A stretch of 64,000 nt of DNA. Origin: Euborellia annulipes (lineage: Eukaryota; Arthropoda; Insecta; Dermaptera; Anisolabididae). The notes under the pieces were generated by a model. That model did no database searches and was not told the DNA's origin. It worked only from the letters and a program-made list of their open reading frames with translations. Shown here piece by piece: positions 36,401 through 45,755 of the stretch. Both the position numbers and the translations under genes were made by a program. The stretch is taken from NCBI GenBank assembly GCA_023213315.1, contig JAKCPI010005210.1, positions 1 to 64,000 of the forward strand, given 5' to 3'. Each line of letters begins with the position of its first letter. Position 1 is the stretch's first letter.

Positions 36401-39400
36401 ACATGTATATTTTTTTTTACCTGAGGATTCATGCCGCGAAAACCCATTTATAAACAGTTTTATTAAAGGATATATCAGGATGTCAACGGCTACTCGAAGA
36501 CGAGTAGTGAGGGTATTAATTAAATAAAAAAATTCCAAAAAATATTTTTATTATTTCTAGTCACTTTTTGGTCAACCAGTGTTCATTATTGGTTTCAATC
36601 CATCAATTGGATCATCTTCAGAGCCTACAAACAAAAATATAATAAGGAAACCTTTATTATTTTCGTCAAACATTTGTTAGATTTTTTAAAATTATAAAAT
36701 TTCTTCATATATATATAATTTTAAACAATCTAACAAATGTTTGTTTGAAGAAAATAATAAATGATTCCTTATTGTATTTTTGTTTGTAGGCCTTGAAGAT
36801 GATCCAATTGATGGATTGAAACCAATAATGTAATGGTTGGCCAAAAAGTGACTAGAATAATTCTTCGCGTAGCCGTTGACTTCATGTTATATCCTTTAAT
36901 AAAACTGTTTATAAATATATATTTTTTATATAGTGGTAGGTGAGATGTATTTCCAAAGATAGTCTTTTCTCCGTGAAAACAGTCAGAATATATCATTTGA
37001 AGAATTTGCCATTGAAAATACATCTCACCTGCCACTACCACTATATAAAAAAAATATACAGGTATTAGATGTATAAAAAGTAATCAACGATATTGATGTA
37101 AACATCCCTAATGCTCTGAAGAAGGTCCTAAACAGGGCTGAAACGTCAGCAGTAAGGCGAAATGAATGAAATTCCAATTAGCTGATCTCTCTTTTTTCTT
37201 CTCATTCTACTACATCAATACAATCAGCTATAAAAGTTCGGGATTCATAATTAGCTTTAATAATTAGTAAGATTACACTGATGATGCCCAAAAAAGGGGA
37301 GGGGAGGGGGAGTCTTCTGGAACCGCTAGTTGTCTGGTTATCATGTAATATTTATTAATAAAATTAAACAAGCTTTAATCCCGTAATAATTATTAAAAAT
37401 CATGCTTTGAATAATAAATGAGCTTAATAAAGAAGGAACAGCTAAAAATAAAGCCTCGCTCCCAAAATAGGTCGATGAGAAATCATCGCCATAAGGGGTC
37501 TATATGTAAAATGGGGCAATAAAGTTGACCCGAAGCTTCCTGTGGCTTTAATTTTGCCTTTCCTGCTTTTCTTCCTTCTTTATCAGAGCTACAGCCACTT
37601 CATCTATTATATAATATAATAAGTTTAATTTTTATTATTTTTATCTCAATATCTATTTTTTTTAATGTTTGGTTGTATGTTTTTAGGATGAGCGACTTAC
37701 ACGTTTTCAAGTTCAAACTCATTTAATTAGTTTATGTTTGACAGATAATGCAATGCAATGCTTATTCAATTTAATTGATCAAGATTGTCAAATTTCGAAA
37801 TTGCAAAGTGCATTTTCACGTATTATAAAACGAAAAGACGAAGTTGCCTCTCTAGCTAAGCAAGCGATTGAAGATCTCAAAAATATTATCACATTTGCTG
37901 AAATGCTTGGTGTTACGGTACGCAAACAGAATCATTTCTCTTATTTATTTTTATAGCTGAGCTAAATCTATTTATTTTCTTGACAAAGTAAAAAAAGAAA
38001 ATTTTATTTTAGTGCCCCATAGTTATTGCACCTGGATTGGTTTATAATGTGCATCAATATTCTGGTATGATGTGTCAACTTGGATGTGATTTAAAGAAGA
38101 AACGTCGACGAGGCGGCCTCAACGTTCTCGCAGCCGGCGGTCGTTATGACAATATGCTTGCCATGTTTAGGAAAACTCTTGAAGTTACCGGAGTCCGTGG
38201 CGAGCAAAACCAATCAGCTGCCGGCATTAGCATTTCTCTCGATCAACTAGCGACGGCAGGACTTCTCTCGATTTCGCCAGGGGCACATGACGTGGCCGTT
38301 ACTTTCATCGGCAGATCTTATACCTATAAAGAAATAAAAATGAAATTAATTAAAGATCTTTGGGCTGCCAATTTTAAAACGTATCTTATAGAGCATATTC
38401 AAGTAAGTCCCTTCTTCCTGCTTCTTTTTGGTAGAATTTGCAGTCTTTGTTTCCATGACCCCGCATCTCGCTACAATTATTTTTAACTACAACTAACTTT
38501 TAAACTCCAATGAGTTTGGTAAAATAGATTTTCGGTTTAACTGTGGTTTATTTGTAAAAATCACAACGTTTCGACCACAGAATGAGTGGCCGAAATGTTG
38601 TAATTTTTACAAATAAACCACAGTTAAACCGAAAATCTAATTATTTTACTAATGATAACAACTGTGAAAGCCTAAACTCCAAAATTCGATTAATCAACAC
38701 GGTGATGAAATTTTGATAAAGTGCAGGCGATTTGATAACCTTCGGAGCAAAAAGGCAAATTTCCTAGCTTCTCCAATGAGTTTGTTTTGAAAAAGGTGAT
38801 GATTTTCAATCTTTTAGAGTCGGCGAACCCTTTACCTTTTGTTTGAAACTCTAAACTTAGAAAGTTTCTAAGTAGAAAATAATAAAATAAATAAGAAATT
38901 ATATATATAAAGAAATAATATATATATATATATATATATATCATGTTTGAGGCTGAATAGGTGGCCTCAAGGCCTCAAGGCTGTTAAGCGCCCGCCACTA
39001 GATATCGTTATTGTGATTTTTCTTTTAAAATATAATAAAACATTGTATAGTTTTAATTTAGATCATTATTTCCCCCATTGCTTTCTTCTCCTTGCACTGT
39101 AAAAAATATATTCAAGTAATTGTTTAAGAAAATTTTTTTTGTCTTTGGTAAAAAAAAAAAATTCTAAAATTGCATTAATTTCTCTTAAAAAAAATTTTCA
39201 ATTTTTTCCTTTTTTTTTTTTTAGGCACTTGAAGAAATTGATAATGAATGTATGGAAAAGCAAATTTCTCATATTCTTGTATTTAAAGACAACGAGCCTG
39301 GAAATGTCAGAATACGAACTTGGGAAAGAGATAGGTTTGTACTTGTACTTTTACTCTTTGTGGAGTTTCAAAATAACGAATATGTCTGTAGATTCCAGGA

Positions 39401-40031
39401 AAGACGTGTTCCTATAAATGAAGCAGTGGATAACCTGCAACGTGCTCTTAAGATAGGAAATTCAGAAGGCTCTGAGCAAAGCTCTAATGTTCCTCCCCCT
39501 GTTCGTGTCGAACCTTCTAGTCCAGTAATTGCAGTAATATTTCTAAATGAAGACAAGCTTGCCTCTAATCGAAGACGTTTAGAGAGCCAGGTAATCTCTT
39601 TCTTTCATACAATATGAAATTCTGAGCTTCTTTTTTATCGTGTGAATTTAATTGAATTGAATTGTGGTTTTAGATTTTGTCGCAGGTAAATAGCGTCGTT
39701 CAGCGCTTAAACGGGCGAACCCCCGTCGTTGTGCTGGTTTTGAGCGTAGAAGCAGCAGTGATTCGGACACTGGCCGCCTATTTGGAATTTGAAACTTCAA
39801 ATTTTGATCGATCTCTTCAAACCTGTATTGAAAGGTAATTGTAAGGGTTTTTATCAAGAGAAATTTGCAAATTTCGCAATTAATTTGTTTTGTTTGCTTG
39901 TTTTTAGACATCCTCGCCATAAGAAGTATCTTACTAACGTTAGTGATGACATCCTAAGAGCTCGAGGCGATACAAAAACCGTTTTAATTTTATACAGCTT
40001 GAATGATTCATTTTTTAAGGTGATTCTTTAA
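18450..40031 (+). CDS. EIF2AK4: eIF2alpha kinase GCN2, complete, 27 coding exons
   Basis: Senses uncharged tRNA and stalled ribosomes and phosphorylates eIF2alpha. Exons: 18450-18506, 19367-19536, 19609-19744, 23910-24029, 26047-26234, 26313-26431, 27955-28109, 28176-28298, 28374-28545, 29657-29906, 29967-30084, 30847-30987, 31059-31319, 31560-31723, 31789-32181, 32977-33145, 33236-33445, 33619-33750, 33821-34062, 35430-35578, 35642-35829, 37687-37917, 38013-38402, 39225-39334, 39392-39590, 39674-39834, 39908-40031. They sum to 4872 nt (1623 aa; human is 1649) in one frame. Domains: RWD about 10-145; charged coil about 150-230; pseudokinase about 264-536, with HKDLRDTSV and SDYS in place of HRD and DFG; active kinase about 565-1010 (GKGAFG 574-579, Lys596, HRDLKPVN from 825, DFG 845, activation Thr888/Thr893 in LTGQVGTALYVAPE), with an acidic insert about 640-770; HisRS-like about 1027-1426; C-terminal dimerisation/ribosome-binding region to 1623. 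Large introns carry hammerhead fold-back elements. Confidence 0.97.
18822..18999. mobile_element. Fold-back hammerhead element
   Basis: Arms about 18822-18890 and 18926-18999 share GACGTTTCGGCC, TATTGTTG and GGCAGCCAAAATTATT (mirrored). The left half has a full minus-strand hammerhead; the right half has only its 3' part (GGCCGAAACGUC, to 18937). GCN2 intron 1. Confidence 0.75.
18879..18911 (-). ncRNA. Hammerhead ribozyme motif
   Basis: CUGAAGA, extra U, imperfect stem II (GACC..GGCC region), GAAACGUC. Antisense to GCN2. Confidence 0.55.
19010..19250. mobile_element. Fold-back hammerhead element with 14-bp TSD
   Basis: Identical TCCTTAATAATACT copies at 18996-19009 and 19251-19264 bound the unit. 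Arms (up to 19097 and 19115-19205) are nearly perfect over about 90 bp. The right arm continues as a 45-bp unpaired tail. It sits at the edge of the previous element, giving a nested or adjacent insertion. Confidence 0.85.
19080..19108 (-). ncRNA. Hammerhead-like motif, AUAU stem III, U3 variant
   Basis: UUGAAGA, extra U, stem II GGGAUA/UAUCCC with almost no loop, GAAAUAUA (AUAU palindrome, H17 = A). C3 is replaced by U. Confidence 0.5.
20622..21240 (+). repeat. R1 repeat copy with terminal palindrome
   Basis: Same order as 4746-5368: CTGTCAAAAATATGTGATTTT start, TACTAGTACTTTACTGATG middle and an end hairpin 21149-21240 (AATCTGGTGTGGC / GTCACACCAGATT). GCN2 intron 3. Confidence 0.65.
21693..21726 (-). 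ncRNA. Hammerhead ribozyme motif
   Basis: CUGAGGA, extra U, stem II GGG-U-GGC/GUC-CCC, loop AUAUA, GAAACGUU. Stem I begins GUC/GAC. Antisense in GCN2 intron 3. Confidence 0.7.
22174..22207 (+). ncRNA. Hammerhead ribozyme motif
   Basis: CUGAGGA, extra U, stem II GGG-U-GAC/GUC-CCC, loop GUAUA, GAAACGUU. Stem I begins GUC/GAC. Sense in GCN2 intron 3. Differences from its partner keep stem II paired. Confidence 0.75.
22396..22445 (-). ncRNA. Hammerhead ribozyme motif
   Basis: CUGAAGA, extra U, stem II GGCCU/AGGCC with an extended loop that can pair further, GAAACGUC. Stem I AAUAA/UUAUU (5 bp), then CCC/GGG across an internal loop. Confidence 0.75.
22808..22842 (+). ncRNA. Hammerhead ribozyme motif
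   Basis: CUGAAGA, extra U, stem II GGCC/GGCC, GAAACGUC. Partner of 22396-22445 with weaker stem I. Sense in GCN2 intron 3. Confidence 0.7.
24118..24494. mobile_element. Fold-back hammerhead element, 17-bp TSD
   Basis: TAATTATATCTTTTATA (24101-24117) and TAACTATATCTTTTATA (24495-24511) match at 16 of 17. Arms 24120-24185 and 24396-24466 are near-perfect. One hammerhead (plus 24360-24391). Tail ends near TCAGCCA. GCN2 intron 4. Confidence 0.85.
24360..24391 (+). ncRNA. Hammerhead ribozyme motif, best stem I
   Basis: CUGAUGA, extra A, stem II GGCCG/CGGCC (loop GAAUAU), GAAACGUA. Stem I AUUUGUC/GACAAAU is 7 perfect pairs. Sense in GCN2 intron 4. Confidence 0.8.
25086..25117 (-). ncRNA. Hammerhead ribozyme motif, fully paired
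   Basis: CUGAGGA, extra U, stem II GGUC/GACC, GAAACGUC. Stem I GCU/AGC, an internal loop, then CCCGC opposite GUGGG. Antisense in GCN2 intron 4. Confidence 0.8.
25375..25406 (+). ncRNA. Hammerhead ribozyme motif, fully paired
   Basis: CUGAGGA, extra U, stem II GGUC/GACC, GAAACGUC. Stem I GCU/GGC, internal loop AA opposite CUA, then CCCGC/GUGGG. Sense in GCN2 intron 4. Confidence 0.82.
25886..25920 (+). ncRNA. Hammerhead ribozyme motif
   Basis: CUGAAGA, extra U, short stem II GGU/ACC, GAAACGUU. Sense in GCN2 intron 4. Confidence 0.6.
27180..27520 (+). pseudogene. Tc1-like transposase relic
   Basis: Frameshifted fragments in order: RVMVAN (cf. SVMVWA of Tc1 enzymes), YIQDNAS..KRWFAERKI (the QDNA/D-containing block) and IENLWGILIRKL, the hallmark C-terminal Tc1 segment at about 27429-27481. 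Stops and frame changes show it is dead. No TIRs located. Lies in GCN2 intron 6, sense. Confidence 0.65.
27801..27865. repeat. Short perfect palindrome pair
   Basis: CAGTACGTCTTATGT and ACATAAGACGTACTG close a hairpin whose loop itself contains GTACGTAC and TACGCACATA repeats. Function unknown. Confidence 0.6.
28970..29240. mobile_element. Hammerhead fold-back element, one half truncated
   Basis: Full minus-strand ribozyme 29056-29090. The plus half keeps only GAGTGGCCGAAACGTTG (about 29157-29178). Arms carry TTAGGCTTTCACAG- and AAAGAATTTGATT-type sequence. Same subfamily as 38519-38649. GCN2 intron 9. Confidence 0.65.
29056..29090 (-). ncRNA. Hammerhead ribozyme motif
   Basis: CUGAAGA, extra A, stem II GGCCAC/GUGGCC (6 bp, loop AGAAUGA), GAAACGUU. 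Confidence 0.75.
29292..29560. mobile_element. Fold-back element with unusual ribozyme-like core
   Basis: Arms mirror around 29425: CATAATTTATTAAA, CTCCACCAG and TTATTGCTGG blocks occur in both orientations. The centre is the hairpin 29394-29451. Confidence 0.65.
29394..29451 (+). ncRNA. Hammerhead-like hairpin without stem I
   Basis: ACUGCA-G-CUACACUU pairs with AAGUGUAG-A-UGCAGU (14 pairs, one mismatch). The top holds CUGAAGA, extra U, GAGG/CCUC and GAAA. The order resembles a type III hammerhead, but only GGC separates stem III from the CUGANGA box, so stem I is absent. Confidence 0.4.
30150..30645. repeat. Interspersed repeat with TATGCAC motifs
   Basis: Starts near GAGCCCGGATGTTCATGCAC and ends near ATATGCACATATGCTCGGATC, rough inverted ends, with several ATATGCA motifs between. 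Family unknown. GCN2 intron 11. Confidence 0.4.
32832..32866 (+). ncRNA. Hammerhead ribozyme motif
   Basis: CUGAAGA, extra U, stem II GGGU/AUCC with one G-U, GAAACGUC. Sense in GCN2 intron 15. No inverted partner found. Confidence 0.6.
34602..34762 (-). repeat. tRNA-derived SINE
   Basis: On the minus strand a tRNA-like head (TGGCTCAGTTAGAAG box A, GGTTCGCTTCC box B) precedes the body ATTTGAAATAAATCGG..GGTCTAAAGG. Same family as 50243-50373 and 62393-62510. GCN2 intron 19. Confidence 0.65.
34905..35270 (-). repeat. Paralogue of the fold-back interior, unoccupied site
   Basis: The reverse complement matches 24760-25027 joined to 25504-25650, including TTTTATTGTAGAGGATAATT and ACCGAATAAACCTG without the 476-bp insertion. 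Followed by a hammerhead at 35291. Confidence 0.75.
35291..35325 (+). ncRNA. Hammerhead-like motif, ACUU stem III
   Basis: CUGAGGA, extra U, stem II GGCC/GACC with a mismatch, GAAACUUC. The palindrome is broken by G to U. Confidence 0.45.
36574..36621 (-). ncRNA. Hammerhead motif with real stem III
   Basis: CUGAAGA, extra U, stem II GAUCC/GGAUU, GAA, then ACCA...UGGU closing an 11-nt loop, H17 = U. Unlike the ACGU copies, this could fold as a monomer. Confidence 0.65.
36793..36838 (+). ncRNA. Hammerhead-like motif with stem III, U3 variant
   Basis: Inverted partner of 36574-36621: UUGAAGA, GAUCC/GGAUU, ACCA..UGGU. C3 to U should abolish activity. Confidence 0.5.
36918..37058. repeat. Perfect inner palindrome
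   Basis: TATAGTGGTAGGTGAGATGT is mirrored by ACATCTCACCTGCCACTACC. About 45-bp arms, no ribozyme core. Confidence 0.6.
37116..37147 (+). ncRNA. Hammerhead ribozyme motif
   Basis: CUGAAGA, extra A, stem II GGUCC/GGGCU (with G-U pairs), GAAACGUC. Sense in GCN2 intron 21. Confidence 0.65.
38519..38649. mobile_element. Short hammerhead-derived palindrome
   Basis: Arms of about 60 bp (TTTTCGGTTTAACTGTGG mirrored) meet at AACGTTTCGACCAC and GTGGCCGAAATGTTG. Both CUGANGA boxes are lost. Same subfamily as 28970-29240. GCN2 intron 23. Confidence 0.65.
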
Positions 40032-42256
40032 AATGATATTTTTTTATTAAAAATTCGGAATTTTTCTCTCTTAAACTGTAAATAGATTTAAGATCTTTTT
40101 TTTAATATAAAATAGAAAAAAAAAACTAAATTTAAAAATTTCTTTCTAAGTTTTCTACCTCACTAAATTAAGAAATCTCTCATTTTTTTCCTATCTCGAT
40201 TTCGTTCATTTCCATTTTTTTTTCTAAAACAAAAGATCTTTAAAAACAATTTTTTGTGATCTTAGAATTAATTTATATTTATTTTTTTTATATATATATG
40301 TATATATATATATAAATATTTTACAATTTTTTTTCTCAACTAATCTATTTGCAAATAATGCCAGAATCACATTTTTTAAAATCCTTTTCGTGATATATCA
40401 AATAATGAATATTTTGTGATAATATATAAATAAAAAAAAAATATTTTAATCAATCAAATAAAAATATATATATTTCTTTATAAAAGATTTACATTTTAAA
40501 TAAACTTTTATATTTATAAATGATCTTTCTGTATTCCTCTCAATAATCACTAACAACTAAGGCTTCGCCTCTTCCTCTCTCCTGTTCTTGCTTGAGTAGT
40601 TGACTCGCTAATTTTTTATATTAGTAATAGAACTTGAATATATTAATTTTCAAACCGAGAATAAATTTTTCGAAGCCCTGAATAACTTGAATAAATTCTT
40701 TGGCAAAAATAGATACCCCTCTGGGCAATGGCAAACGAGACAAGACAGAAGCAACAACTTCGTTATCAACCATCGGATTTGGTTCTTGTGGTCGTAAAAT
40801 AATTTATTAGCATTAAATATGTATAAATAAAATAGGCCACGCCATAAAGCCTCCAGCAATCAACTCCGTTACTTTCATTTCGATTTTTGTTTTCCTTTCG
40901 CTTTGAGCTCGCCAAGGAAGGGATTGTAAGAATCGAGGTATCTTCTTAGTATTGTTATCGGATTAAACGGATTAAAGTGCCAGTCATACCTGTCAGACAG
41001 ATTTTACAATTCGATGACAAAATAGAAAGGCAAAATATAAAGAAATGATTTTTTTTGCTTCATTGAACAACAATGTCGACGTTTCGGCCGATTCTTGGTA
41101 ACGTCGTGTTCAATAAAGAAAAAAAATTTCTTTATTATTACTTTGGCTGCCTTAATCTCATTATTAATTTTATACAGTCAACTACTACTCCTTGCAAGAA
41201 AAATAATATTTTTGATGAATCCAGAAGCTCGCATCTGGAGATAGAGTATGAGCAGGTGTCTGCTATGAGTCAAAAGGATTATTTTTGTATTTTGCCAATG
41301 AATTGTAAAATCTGCCTAACATAGTGCATTCATATCGAAAACCGCCAACTAGGAATGTGATGCCTCAGTGTGAGTCGGCCTAGTCAAATAAGTTTCAAAT
41401 AATAAGAAATAACAGCGTGGTGTCTCGCGACACGTCCACGCCAATCATGTTGCGCGACTTATGTCTCTTTTCCGCGGGGCGGAATACTTATGTTCCGAGA
41501 AAGAAAAAATTTTTGAAGGGCGGCAAAAATTTCGTGTCTCTAAAAAAAAATTTTGAATTCAGGCCCCCCCCCCCCCCCGAAAAAATTTCTATATACACCC
41601 CTGGTTGTAAGGCGTCAACTGTTCTGCATCGGGGCGCCAAAATCATAGAACCGGCCCTGCTTATGTATCAAATCAAAGTGAAGGGCCTCACAATTTTGCA
41701 AATAAAAAAAGAATTATAGAATCGCCTATATTTGTTTGGTTTCATTTTGGAAATACACTTATCTTATCTTATCTCTTGTGTCGTCCTTGTTTTTGGATAT
41801 TTGTTTTTTTCTGCTGTTATTCTTCGGGGAGTCACCTATCCGAGTTTCAGGCGGGTTTACGAGTATCTCTTTGCTTGTATGGAGTTAGAATATATTGTGC
41901 TAAAATGCATTCACCACTGATGAAATTAAAATAAGCAAATTAATTTATTTTAAAAAAATTGATTTTTTTTTAATACAATCACTATTTACATGTTAAAGAG
42001 TAGGAAAAATATCGACTTTTTAAAATAAGCCTCGGGGCAATTTCGCAATCCCCACCTCCTACTATGTATGATTCATTCACAAATATTTTATTATTATAGT
42101 AGGAGAAAAAAATTATAAGGAAGAAATAAAAAAAAAACTACGCGTTAGAGAGTAAGATGAATAAATAAACAGGTTGACAATTTGATTATTAGATGTTTAT
42201 GGTGAATGTACTGAAGAAGAAGGAATTCAAGTTTCCCCCCCTTGGGGCGCCTCTAA
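40032..42256. other. Intergenic region GCN2 to CREBRF
   Basis: GCN2 3' UTR and AT-rich DNA to about 40560, then unrecognised sequence. A hammerhead 3' half (CGTTTCGGCC) is at about 41078-41091, and the partial hAT-like MITE 41468-41603 follows. No further gene seen. Confidence 0.55.
41468..41603. mobile_element. Partial hAT-like MITE, relative of 992-1226
   Basis: Shares TTCCGCGGGGCGG, TTTCGTGTCT, TTTGAATTCAGGCCCCC and the end TTTCTATATACACCCCTG with 992-1226. The left terminal repeat is missing. Confidence 0.6.
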
Positions 42257-42350
42257 GTCACGTGACTCTCGGAGGGGGGGCCCTCAGGCCATGCGACACC
42301 AAAACAAAGTGACGTCACGCCCCGCTGACGTCAATAAATGCTTTATATAA
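42257..42350 (+). promoter_or_regulatory. CREBRF promoter candidate: CLEAR E-box, two CREs, TATA-like box
   Basis: A GC-rich island in AT-rich DNA about 1.1 kb upstream of the CREBRF start codon. GTCACGTGAC at 42257-42266 is the exact 10-bp CLEAR/E-box bound by MITF/TFEB-class factors. Two perfect CREs, TGACGTCA, lie at 42310-42317 and 42326-42333, 16 bp apart. TATATAA follows at 42344-42350. CCAAT-type motifs (GATTGG, CCATTGG) lie at about 42580-42612. A splice acceptor at 43354 (TTTTTCAG) suggests a non-coding first exon near here, spliced to 43355. Sites are seen directly; use by CREBRF is inferred. Confidence 0.6.
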
Positions 42351-43420
42351 TGGCGAATAAACAAGTGGTGAAAAAAAATTACGACTCATCCTATTTAACA
42401 ATTGAATTAGATGAATAGATTCAATTCGATTGTAAGTTGTTTGTTGTCAACTGTTGACATTTAATGTAGGTAGCGTCGCTTGATGTACTCGTGGCTGTTT
42501 TTGTTGTGATTTTTTCCTGACTGAGTGACTTCCTATAGAAAGAAGAGGTGGAACGGAATGATCAAAACAAACTCTCTGATTGGTCATTTGGGAAAAACAA
42601 GTGAGCCCATTGGCCGAGATGCTTAGTTGATTGATCGTGCTCATGTGACCTTTCAGCTTTTATTATTCTCTATACTAAGAAAAGTGATTCTTGTGTCTTG
42701 TGGCAAATTGCATTCCCTTTTAATCAATAACATTTCATTTGAACATCTTGTTATAATCTTGGAGTGTTTTCTTAGCTTTTGTTTTCCATATGGGACGTCA
42801 ACTGTCAGCAAGCATTTTCAGAATGATTCAATGATAAAACTTTTGAAAGTCATGTTTGTGTTGAGGTGAAGAGCGCGGGAAAGCCTCCATCATATTTATT
42901 TATTTATTTTTGGTAAGCCTTTCAACTTTGACAATCACTCTATAATTTTGATCTAAAATTTTTATTAATTAATTAAATAATCACAAGAAAAAATTAAAAA
43001 TATGCTCGTTTAAAAAGGCATTTCCCATGAATAATGGATGTTTACATTTAACTATTGTGCAATCATTTCTCTTCCTTATATCGTTTCCTTATTCTTGACA
43101 TTCGGACATTTAATTTTAATTTTCAATATTAAAAATATTTTCTCTTAGAAAAAGAACGTCAATCTATTTTTGTTTTGAGAATAATATCCTCGTGAGAGGT
43201 TAAGCATGCTGCTTTGGTGCTTTGCTTTAGTTGTCCAAGGTTATGAGGAAATCCAAGGACAGCTCGAAGGAATCGCTCGTTCGTTTATTTTCTAAATAAA
43301 AATTTCATTTGCCCTATTTGTTATTTAAATTGATTATTTTTATTTATTTTTCAGGAAAATAAACCGTCGCTAATTATTATTTTCTAACAAGGATTGCGAT
43401 TCCGCTTGTCAAATTAAAAA

Positions 43421-45720
43421 ATGGCAGATCCCCTATTTACCGGAGATTTTTTTATAGACGGGGGCTACACAGTAAAGCAGGAGCCGCTGACGCTCGATTC
43501 AAATGGAATTACAGCTAGTATGCCCATCCCGACAAGAAAGATGATGGATCTCTCTAATTTGAGAGATTATGGATTTGAATTCGTTGATGATTCCTCTCCT
43601 TCGACGTCCCATGACACAGGCTCAGGCTCAACTATTCAAAGTCCTGGCCTCTATCAAGCGCTAAATGCCAATTCTATGTGGTGTGTTCGAGATCCTGAAG
43701 TCAAAAGTGAAACATTTAAAATGGACGATGATGATATTTTCCAAGTAGATAAAGCAGATTTAATTCAGGGCCCAACGCTTGCAGAATTAAATGCCAACGA
43801 CGAAAATTTCCTTGAAGATCTTAATTTTGATGATTTATTATTACCCGAAGAGAGTAGTTATTATATAAATATTGGTACCGATTCCACCCAATCCAAATCG
43901 TTTAGTGTTCCTCCACTCGTCCACATTACAAACTCTGGCCCAAATAACAACTTCCAAGCCGCCTCATTCCCCTCAGTAGGACTAAGCTTTTATAAAGATA
44001 GTTTTAATATAACGTCAGATGCTCCTTCAAGCCCTTTGGATCAATATGTATTGAGTAATACCAAATTGGAAACAGCAACTTCAAGCAGACATAGTTCCAA
44101 TTCATCTTTACTTTTACAATCAGCCACTTCCTCAACGCCACCCCCTCAAACTGTCAGTCCACTTCAACAAAAGCATAGCACATTACATGAACTTCTTTTG
44201 AGGAAAGAGAAAATATCAGAAAAACCAAAAATGGGCCAATCAGTGCCTGGCCGATCAGGACTGGACATTGCCAGTGGAGCAATCAGTCGACAGGGAAGAG
44301 GCGCCCCGACAATATCAAGGCTCTCCTCGTCTGCTCCCACCCATTTGGGCCTGGACCAGATTTGGCAGAGGCGGGAACCCCGACAACATCTGCTCTCAAC
44401 GGGCTCCTTGGCTGAAGCTGGTTCAACATCATCCTTATCAACTGGGGGAGTGTTAAGTCCTGAATCGCATGATTTCTCACACGATGAGGGCTTTGATTCG
44501 GAGGATGATAGTGATCATTATGAAGATTTTTCATCTGACGATGAAGGTTTATAAAAAATTTTTCTTTTATTATATCCCTGTCTAAATGAATATATATAGT
44601 CTATATATTTTTATCTTTTTGTTCAGGTTCGATGATAAGTGACACGGATGGATTCTCATTAAGTATTCCAAAATCTGCATCGGCAAGTAAAAAGGAACGT
44701 TATTTTTGGCAATATAATGTCCAAGCGAAAGGGCCTAAAGGTCAAAGACTTGTATTAAAAACCAAACAAGAAGATCCGCATGTCCTGAATGAGATTACTG
44801 ATCCCGTGTTTAGTCCAGCATGTTCAGTGAGAGGAATTAAACATAGCGGAAAAGCAAGGAAAGGAGATGGCAACGACTTGACACCAAATCCTCGCAAATT
44901 AGCCAGTATTGGAAGAGAATTGGACAAACTGAGCAGGCTCATTAATGAAATGGCTCCTGTCAGTGAGGTACCCTTTAATGCCAGGCCCAAAACAAGAAAA
45001 GAAAAAAATAAACTTGCTTCAAGGTACATTTCATTTATTTATTTCTTGTAATCTTTTATTCAATTCTAAAATAAAGGTAAATTTATTTCTTTTTTCCCAT
45101 TTCAAAGAAAAAAGTAATTAATACACTTTTATTAGAACAGATTCTCTCTTTCTACCTGGTGTTTTTTTTGTTTGAAGTTCACTGAATTAAACATTAGAAA
45201 ATTTTCAAATTTCTCTTTCCAAAAATAAAATTGTAAATTTTTTTAAAAAATCTCTTCTAAATAATATAAGTTCACATTAACTATAACTATAATTCAAGTT
45301 TCCTATTCAATAAAGAGTTCACTATTGTAGTTGTAGAATATTTTAAGTTAAATAAATAATGTTCCTTTTCTTATAGAGCTTGCCGATTAAAGAAAAAGGC
45401 CCAGCATGAGGCAAATAAGTTGAAACTCTCTGGTTTGGAAACCGAACACAGTATGGATATTAATGATATTATAATTAATTCTTTTGAATATTTCATTTAA
45501 CTTATTATAAATTATTTAACTTTTTAGAGCGATTAAATCAAGGAATCTCACAAATGAAGCAACTTCTTATTATGAAATATAAAACGGAAGCGCCAGAGAG
45601 TCAAGAAGAAATGACAAAGCAAATTGAAAAAATTGTCAAATCTGCTACGAGTGAGTTTATTTATTATTATTTTTTGATTTGAATAATAAATGGATTACTT
45701 TAACTTAATTTTACTTTCTC

Positions 45721-45755
<35 letters not shown>

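Larger units (their letters stand above)
36240..37250. mobile_element. Nested fold-back hammerhead elements
   Basis: Outer arms (CAGCTAATTGTAATTTCATT at 36245 and its mirror near 37180) carry a decayed minus hammerhead (36292-36313, core GUUAAGA) and an intact plus copy (37116-37147). Inside are a second inverted pair (36445-36925) with stem III-type ribozymes and a third palindrome (36918-37058). GCN2 intron 21. Confidence 0.7.

Noticed and set aside
37480..37560. GGGGCAATAAAGTTGACCCGAAGCTTC
   Set aside because: Looks like a hammerhead with both conserved boxes mutated; not counted.
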